Below, in pieces: positions 12,508-16,588 of a stretch of DNA of 16,588 nucleotides. The DNA is from an uncultured Bacilli bacterium (GTDB lineage Bacteria > Bacillota_I > Bacilli_A > RF39 > UBA660): NCBI GenBank assembly GCA_947598425.1, contig CANQFH010000012.1, forward strand, positions 1-16,588, read 5' to 3'. The notes under the pieces are model-generated. The model worked only from the letters and a program-made list of their open reading frames with translations, was not told the origin of the DNA and ran no database searches. A program made the translations under genes and the position numbers. How positions within the stretch are numbered: position 1 is the first letter of the stretch; every line of letters begins with the position of its first letter.

Positions 12508-15045
12508 TTATTTTTTAATATTTAATTTTAATTCATATAAATAATTTAAAGCTTCCATTGGTGTCATATTTAAAGGATCTATCTTATTTATTTGTTCTTT
12601 TAAATCATCTATTTCTTGTTTTTCTTTTTCTTCAAAATCAAAACTTAATTGTACTTTTTCAACTTCTTTATTTTTCTTATTACTTTCATATTCCGCTAAA
12701 ATTTCACTGGCTCTAGTAAGTAAATCTTCAGGCATACTAGCAAGACGAGCTACATGAATACCATAACTTTTATCGACCGCTCCTGGTTTTACTTTATGTA
12801 AAAAAGTAATGGTACCTTTATTTTCAATGGCACTTACATGAACATTTTTAATCGTTTTAAATTGTTTATCTAATCTCGTTAATTCATGATAATGGGTAGA
12901 AAATAGGGTTAAAGCTTTAATTTTAGTAGAAATATACTCTAATATGGCTTGAGCTAAACTCATTCCATCATAAGTAGCAGTACCTCTTCCTAATTCATCA
13001 AAAATAATTAAACTATTCTCAGTGGCATTAACAATAGCATTTTTAGCTTCTTTCATTTCCACCATAAAGGTAGATTCACCACTTACTAAATCATCACTGG
13101 CTCCAATACGAGTAAATATTTTATCAATAATTGGTAAATTAGCACTTTTAGCAGGAACAAAAGAACCCATTTGAGCCATCAATATAATTACGGCTACTTC
13201 TCTCATATAAGTAGATTTACCACTCATATTAGGACCAGTTATTAAAAGAGTTGAACTATTATTATCCATATGACAATCATTACTAACATATGAATCACTG
13301 ACAATCTCGACAACCGGATGACGGCCTTCAACAATATCTAAAGTTTTATCATTATTTAATTTTGGCCTTACTAAGTTTAATTCTTCACTACATATAGATA
13401 AAGCTAAAAGAGCATCAATACTACTAATAGTATCTGCAGTCTTTTTAATCTTTAATATTTCTTTCTTAATAATATTTTTAATTTCCATAAAAAGATTATA
13501 TTCTAATTCAATTATTTTTTCTTCAGCATTTAATATTAAAGCTTCTTTTTCTTTTAATTCTGGAGATATAAATCTTTCATAATTAGTAAGAGTTTGTCTT
13601 CTTTCCCAACCAAAGTTTTCTTTAACTTCTTTAGCTTGTCCTTTAGATACTTCAATATAATAACCAAATACTTTATTAAAACCAACTTTTAAATTTTTAA
13701 TACCCGTTTCTTCTTTTATTTTAGATTCAAATTCTAAGATAAAATCTTTACCACCACTTCTAATACTTTTTAACTCATCTAATTCTTTATTATATCCTTC
13801 TTTAATTAAATAACCTTCTTTTAATGTAATCGGAGGATTTTCATATAATGACATTTCTAATAATTCATAGATATCTTGATGAGTATTAATATTATCTGTA
13901 AATTTTAATTCTTCCATTATTTCTTTTATCCTTGGTAATACTTTTAAACTATTTCTTAATTGTAATAAATCCCTGGCATTAACTGAACCCGTACTAACTT
14001 TACCACATAATCTTTCAATATCATATATTTCATATAATAAATCTTTTAATTCATCTTTTAATATAAAATTATTATTTAATGTTTCAATCTTATCATACCT
14101 TTTATTTAATTCATCAATATCTTTTAAAGGATGCATTAGATAACTTTTTAGTTTTCGAGATCCCATGGCAGTTTTACATTTATCAAGAAGCCAAATTAAA
14201 GAATAAGTACGATCTTTCAAACGAATAGTTTCAAATAATTCTAGATTACGGACTGTATGAATATCCATCTCTAAATAATCTATTTTTTCAATTACCTTAC
14301 ATTCATTAATATGATTAATATCTTTTAATTCTTTAACTACTAAATAGTAAAATAAATGGTTGACTCCTGCTTTTTGACGAGCATCATTTAAGTTATTTAA
14401 AAACTCAACTTCTTCATTATAATATTCTTTAGAAAAAACAACTTCAATATTATATTTATTTTTAAGTAAATCTACTAAATTAACATTAGAATTATCTAAT
14501 AAGACCACTTCTTTAATACCTAAACTTAATATTTCACTTATTAAGATTTCATCTTTTCTTTCAATAGATAAACTATTTAATTCTCCAGTAGAAATATCAG
14601 CATAAGTAATAATATAAATATCACTAAATTCTAAAATACTAGCTATATAAGAATTATTATGTTCATCTAATAATTCAAAATCAGTAACGGTACCTTTACT
14701 AATGACATCAATTACTCCCCTTTTAACAGTATCTTTAGTAGTTTTAGGATCTTCTAATTGTTCGCAGATGGCAACTCGATAACCTTTGTTAACTAAAGAT
14801 TCAATATAACCTTTAACGGCATGATAAGGAACACCACACATGGGTACTTTTTCATCTAATCCTGCAGATTTACCTGTTAATGTAAGTTCTAGCTCTCTCG
14901 AGGCAGTAAGACCATCTTCAAAAAATAATTCATAAAAATCCCCAAGACGAAAAAATAAAAGTTCTTCTGGATATTGATCTTTTATTTCCATATATTGTTT
15001 CATCATGGGACTTAATTTTGTTCTATCTACTTCATTTCTTTTCAT
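12508..15045 (-). CDS. mutS: DNA mismatch repair protein MutS
   Basis: MutS recognises mismatches and small loops and, with ATP, recruits MutL. At 845 residues it is full length. The mismatch-reading F-Y-E motif is at 37-39 (RLGDFYELFFEDG), Walker A GPNMSGKST at 604-612, Walker B IIFDELGRGT at 680-689, STHYHEL at 716-722. QLSFDF (799-804) matches the sliding-clamp binding motif, and the end PLNMTPMEALNYLYELK is the tetramer helix region. The ATG at 15045 has no Shine-Dalgarno site, and the -10 of its promoter lies only 7 nt upstream, so the mRNA is probably leaderless. Starting at Met14 would cut into the conserved SPMMKQY segment and gains no ribosome site. The nucleotidyltransferase-fold gene follows 10 bp downstream. 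Confidence 0.97.
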   Translation of the reverse strand: MKRNEVDRTKLSPMMKQYMEIKDQYPEELLFFRLGDFYELFFEDGLTASRELELTLTGKSAGLDEKVPMCGVPYHAVKGYIESLVNKGYRVAICEQLEDPKTTKDTVKRGVIDVISKGTVTDFELLDEHNNSYIASILEFSDIYIITYADISTGELNSLSIERKDEILISEILSLGIKEVVLLDNSNVNLVDLLKNKYNIEVVFSKEYYNEEVEFLNNLNDARQKAGVNHLFYYLVVKELKDINHINECKVIEKIDYLEMDIHTVRNLELFETIRLKDRTYSLIWLLDKCKTAMGSRKLKSYLMHPLKDIDELNKRYDKIETLNNNFILKDELKDLLYEIYDIERLCGKVSTGSVNARDLLQLRNSLKVLPRIKEIMEELKFTDNINTHQDIYELLEMSLYENPPITLKEGYLIKEGYNKELDELKSIRSGGKDFILEFESKIKEETGIKNLKVGFNKVFGYYIEVSKGQAKEVKENFGWERRQTLTNYERFISPELKEKEALILNAEEKIIELEYNLFMEIKNIIKKEILKIKKTADTISSIDALLALSICSEELNLVRPKLNNDKTLDIVEGRHPVVEIVSDSYVSNDCHMDNNSSTLLITGPNMSGKSTYMREVAVIILMAQMGSFVPAKSANLPIIDKIFTRIGASDDLVSGESTFMVEMKEAKNAIVNATENSLIIFDELGRGTATYDGMSLAQAILEYISTKIKALTLFSTHYHELTRLDKQFKTIKNVHVSAIENKGTITFLHKVKPGAVDKSYGIHVARLASMPEDLLTRASEILAEYESNKKNKEVEKVQLSFDFEEKEKQEIDDLKEQINKIDPLNMTPMEALNYLYELKLNIKK

Positions 15046-15052
15046 AAGCTTT

Positions 15053-15081
15053 ATTATACTATCTTATTTTTTGAAAAACAA
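15053..15081 (-). promoter_or_regulatory. mutS promoter giving a leaderless transcript
   Basis: On the minus strand, TTGTTT (15076-15081), 17 bp, then perfect TATAAT (15053-15058). Only seven bases (15046-15052) separate the -10 from the ATG, so transcription would start at or one base before the A of the ATG. No other TATAAT-like site with a better -35 is seen upstream in the 109-bp divergent gap. Confidence 0.65.
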
Positions 15082-15101
15082 TTAAATCTGAAAAATTATT
15101 G

Positions 15102-15130
15102 TTGTTTATCAATATTTTTTATGATAAACT
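15102..15130 (+). promoter_or_regulatory. Promoter of the zinc-ribbon gene with overlapping inverted repeat
   Basis: TTGTTT (15102-15107), 17-bp spacer, TAAACT (15125-15130) preceded by TGA, an extended -10. The perfect 8-bp inverted repeat GTTTATCA (15104-15111) and TGATAAAC (15122-15129), 10 bp apart, spans the promoter from the -35 to the -10. A repressor bound there would occlude RNA polymerase. Confidence 0.6.
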
Positions 15131-15154
15131 TGGAGGTAAAGAAGGAGGATTTTT

Positions 15155-15511
15155 ATGGCAAAGTTTTGTGCAGATTGTGGAGCTGAGATTAAAGATGGTC
15201 AAGATGTATGTTTAGGTTGTGGCAAGGTTTTAAATAAAACTACCGCTAATAGTAATATAGTAGATATTTCTAAAGAAGATAAAGCCGCTAATACAGGTTT
15301 TATACTTGGACTTGTATCTTTAATAGCATGGCTTATTCCTTTATTTGGTTATCCAGTTACTATTTGTGGTATCGTTTATAGTTCTAAAGGATTAAAATCT
15401 ACAAGTAAGAAAACTAAAGCAATAATAGGATTAGTATTTTCAATTATATTCTTAATATTTACACTTTCTAATTCTATATTAGGAGTAATTGAAGCTTTAA
15501 ATGCCGCTTAA
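15155..15511 (+). CDS. Zinc-ribbon membrane protein (two transmembrane helices)
   Basis: The 118-residue protein starts AKFCADCGAEIKDGQDVCLGCGK, a zinc ribbon with Cys5, Cys8, Cys19 and Cys22. A polar linker (about 25-45) follows. Two hydrophobic segments (about 48-74 and 88-108) are separated by a Lys/Ser-rich turn (GLKSTSKKTK), the arrangement of DUF4190-like proteins. The ribbon would face the cytoplasm. It has a strong GAAGGAGG site, with a second GGAGG 12 nt upstream, and its own promoter, and it ends in an intrinsic terminator. It is the only gene on the plus strand here, divergent from mutS and convergent with the lectin-fold gene. No specific function is known to me. Confidence 0.85.
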   Translation: MAKFCADCGAEIKDGQDVCLGCGKVLNKTTANSNIVDISKEDKAANTGFILGLVSLIAWLIPLFGYPVTICGIVYSSKGLKSTSKKTKAIIGLVFSIIFLIFTLSNSILGVIEALNAA

Positions 15512-15537
15512 TATTACTAAAAAATATTTAAACAAAC

Positions 15538-15567
15538 AAAAAATGTAATCAACAAATTACATTTTTT
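15538..15567. terminator. Bidirectional intrinsic terminator
   Basis: A perfect 12-bp stem, AAAAAATGTAAT (15538-15549) with ATTACATTTTTT (15556-15567), encloses the loop CAACAA. It is followed by T on the plus strand (seven T in all, 15562-15568) and has six A at its other end, giving U on the minus transcript. It serves the convergent zinc-ribbon and lectin-fold genes and overlaps the stop codon of the latter. Hairpins just after a variable region also occur in DGR targets, so it may have two roles. Confidence 0.85.
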
Positions 15568-16588
15568 TATGCTATTGATAAGACTAGACGGAAACCATCG
15601 TTGGCGTTCGCACCACCAGCGCCCCTAGCGAAGTAGAACTGACCGGCCAAGACTCCGCCGTCCCAACCGCCACCTCGATCGAACCAAGGGCCGGAAGCGT
15701 CAACAAAGGCCGAGCTGTCGGCATACCAACTACTATGCCAATAAGTGGTTCCATTGTCTTCTATATAATTTAAGAATGGACCTAACTCTCCAGTTGCATC
15801 TCCTAGTATTCTTTTATCATAGGAGTTAGCACTACTAGTTGCATCATACACATCTACATAATCTTTATATGTAGTCGTTAAATCTGAGCTACCATTAAAT
15901 CCACTACTTCCAGTGTTTCCATTAATATAAGCTGCTACATATTCCCATGCACCACCTGACATATCATATACTCCTGTGATATTTCCTGTGGTACTAGCTA
16001 GAAAACCTGTTGGGGTATTCCACATTTGAGTTTTATCCGTTCCATAGTCTCCAGGATGTGTACCTTGATTTGTTCCTGCTGATGCTGAGTACCCAGTTTT
16101 ATAATCTGAATTGTTATTTACATTAACTTCTGTTCCTATTCCATATGCTGAATGAGATAAATAAGCGACTGCTCCCCATTCTGTATTTTTTAACATATGA
16201 CTTTTTAATTCTGTTTTATATTCATATGCTGACATAAAGAAGTTCTTTACTGTATTATTTCTCCATGAGTATACATTTGGTTTTATTATAATATGATTAG
16301 ATGCTATGTCTTTCACTTGTGCTCCTTCAGTAGTCCAATTATCTGGTGTTATTGGGTTTCCATTATCTCCATCTTGGTTATATCCGGTTTCAAACTTTCC
16401 TACCCATATTCCATTTAATTCTGTTTCTCCTAAAGTAAAGGCAGGATGTAATATGTAATCTCCTACATTTACATTAGTATCTCCACTTTCACCACCATTT
16501 TTTGTTGTTGAATTATCTATTTTTACTGTTTCTTTATCTCCAAATACTACATCTATTAAATGTGAATCTCCTGCTAATAAATGTAATG
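15567..16588 (-). CDS. Surface-type protein with C-terminal C-type-lectin/FGE-like fold; DGR target candidate (5' end outside window)
   Basis: The frame is open to the window edge and gives 339 visible residues; a start at 16316 would be an internal GTG (Val), so the gene is partial. The visible part begins LHLLAGDSHLIDVVFGDK, then a Gly/Asn/Thr-rich stretch, HPAFTLGETELNGIWVGKFE, and further on FFMSAYEYKTELKSHMLKN. The tail has the layout of formylglycine-enzyme/C-type-lectin domains: NTEWGAVAYLSHSAYG, GVYDMSGGAWEYVAAY, and at the end WFDRGGGWDGG...GFRLVLSIA. The last ~46 codons are far richer in G+C than the rest and use NNC codons heavily. It is convergent with the zinc-ribbon gene. A secreted or cell-surface ligand-binding role is expected, but no anchor or signal is visible here. 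Confidence 0.8.
   Translation of the reverse strand, partial: LHLLAGDSHLIDVVFGDKETVKIDNSTTKNGGESGDTNVNVGDYILHPAFTLGETELNGIWVGKFETGYNQDGDNGNPITPDNWTTEGAQVKDIASNHIIIKPNVYSWRNNTVKNFFMSAYEYKTELKSHMLKNTEWGAVAYLSHSAYGIGTEVNVNNNSDYKTGYSASAGTNQGTHPGDYGTDKTQMWNTPTGFLASTTGNITGVYDMSGGAWEYVAAYINGNTGSSGFNGSSDLTTTYKDYVDVYDATSSANSYDKRILGDATGELGPFLNYIEDNGTTYWHSSWYADSSAFVDASGPWFDRGGGWDGGVLAGQFYFARGAGGANANDGFRLVLSIA
15585..15722 (-). other. Candidate DGR variable region (GC-rich, A-poor 3' end of the lectin-fold gene)
   Basis: Counted by hand, 87 of these 138 bases are G or C (63%), against a visibly A+T-rich surrounding. On the coding strand only 16 are A (12%). Of 46 codons, 21 end in C (GCC, GAC, GGC, AGC, GTC, AAC), which the rest of the gene seldom uses. 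Such a pattern is expected when adenines of AAC-type codons in a template repeat are randomised by an error-prone reverse transcriptase. The encoded piece is the ligand-binding end of a C-type-lectin fold, the usual DGR target. The final GFRLVLSIA codons look fixed. No template repeat or reverse transcriptase is in the window. Confidence 0.7.

Noticed and set aside
16314..16316. GTG as start of the lectin-fold gene
   Set aside because: The frame stays open upstream to the window edge with similar surface-protein composition, so this GTG is an internal valine codon.
1..16588. CRISPR array, tRNA or rRNA genes, insertion sequence, DGR reverse transcriptase or template repeat
   Set aside because: I saw no regularly spaced repeats, tRNA-like cloverleaf, rRNA segment or transposase, no reverse-transcriptase motifs in any open frame, and no A-rich copy of the variable region.

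Overview
The window reads as a chromosomal segment of a very A+T-rich (low-GC) Gram-positive bacterium. PriA, XseA/XseB, NusB, MutS and GreA are of Bacilli/Mollicutes-like type, Shine-Dalgarno sites are strong (AAGGAG) and promoters are classic sigma-A. An uncultured gut Bacilli lineage of the RF39 type is a reasonable guess, but the sequence alone does not prove it. One gene (7037-8356) ends in TGA and tryptophan is encoded by TGG, so the standard bacterial code is in use.

Layout, left to right; almost everything is on the minus strand. (1) 1-75: the first 25 codons of an exported or membrane protein, read from a promoter whose spacer holds a run of eight G (about 110-136). (2) 198-761: an unrecognised 187-residue protein with its own promoter. 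(3) 836-4592: the DNA-repair/replication-restart operon xseA-xseB-priA from a near-consensus promoter. (4) 4677-10449: a tight seven-gene operon, transcribed in the order phosphoribosyltransferase, guanylate-kinase-like, FemAB-like aminoacyltransferase, thymidylate-kinase/methyltransferase fusion, HAM1-like pyrophosphatase, DegT-like PLP enzyme, HipA-like kinase. (5) 10538-11629: greA and a short WYL regulator, closed by an intrinsic terminator. (6) 11684-15045: nusB, a small nucleotidyltransferase-fold gene, and mutS. (7) 15155-15511, plus strand: a zinc-ribbon two-helix membrane protein. (8) 15567-16588: the C-terminal 339 residues of a surface-type protein with a C-type-lectin/formylglycine-enzyme-like fold. 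Its last ~46 codons are GC-rich and poor in adenine, like the variable region of a diversity-generating retroelement (DGR).

Three things stand out. The terminal gene at 15567-16588 looks like a DGR target whose reverse transcriptase and template repeat lie outside the window. The gene cut by the left edge looks like a surface protein under a slippage-prone, phase-variable promoter. Between the housekeeping genes nusB/greA and xseA, which lie close together in many Firmicutes, sits an accessory operon. Its enzymes could make a base into a nucleotide, phosphorylate, methylate, aminate and aminoacylate it, which suggests an uncharacterised nucleotide-derived metabolite or modification pathway. 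That last reading is inference from family assignments.
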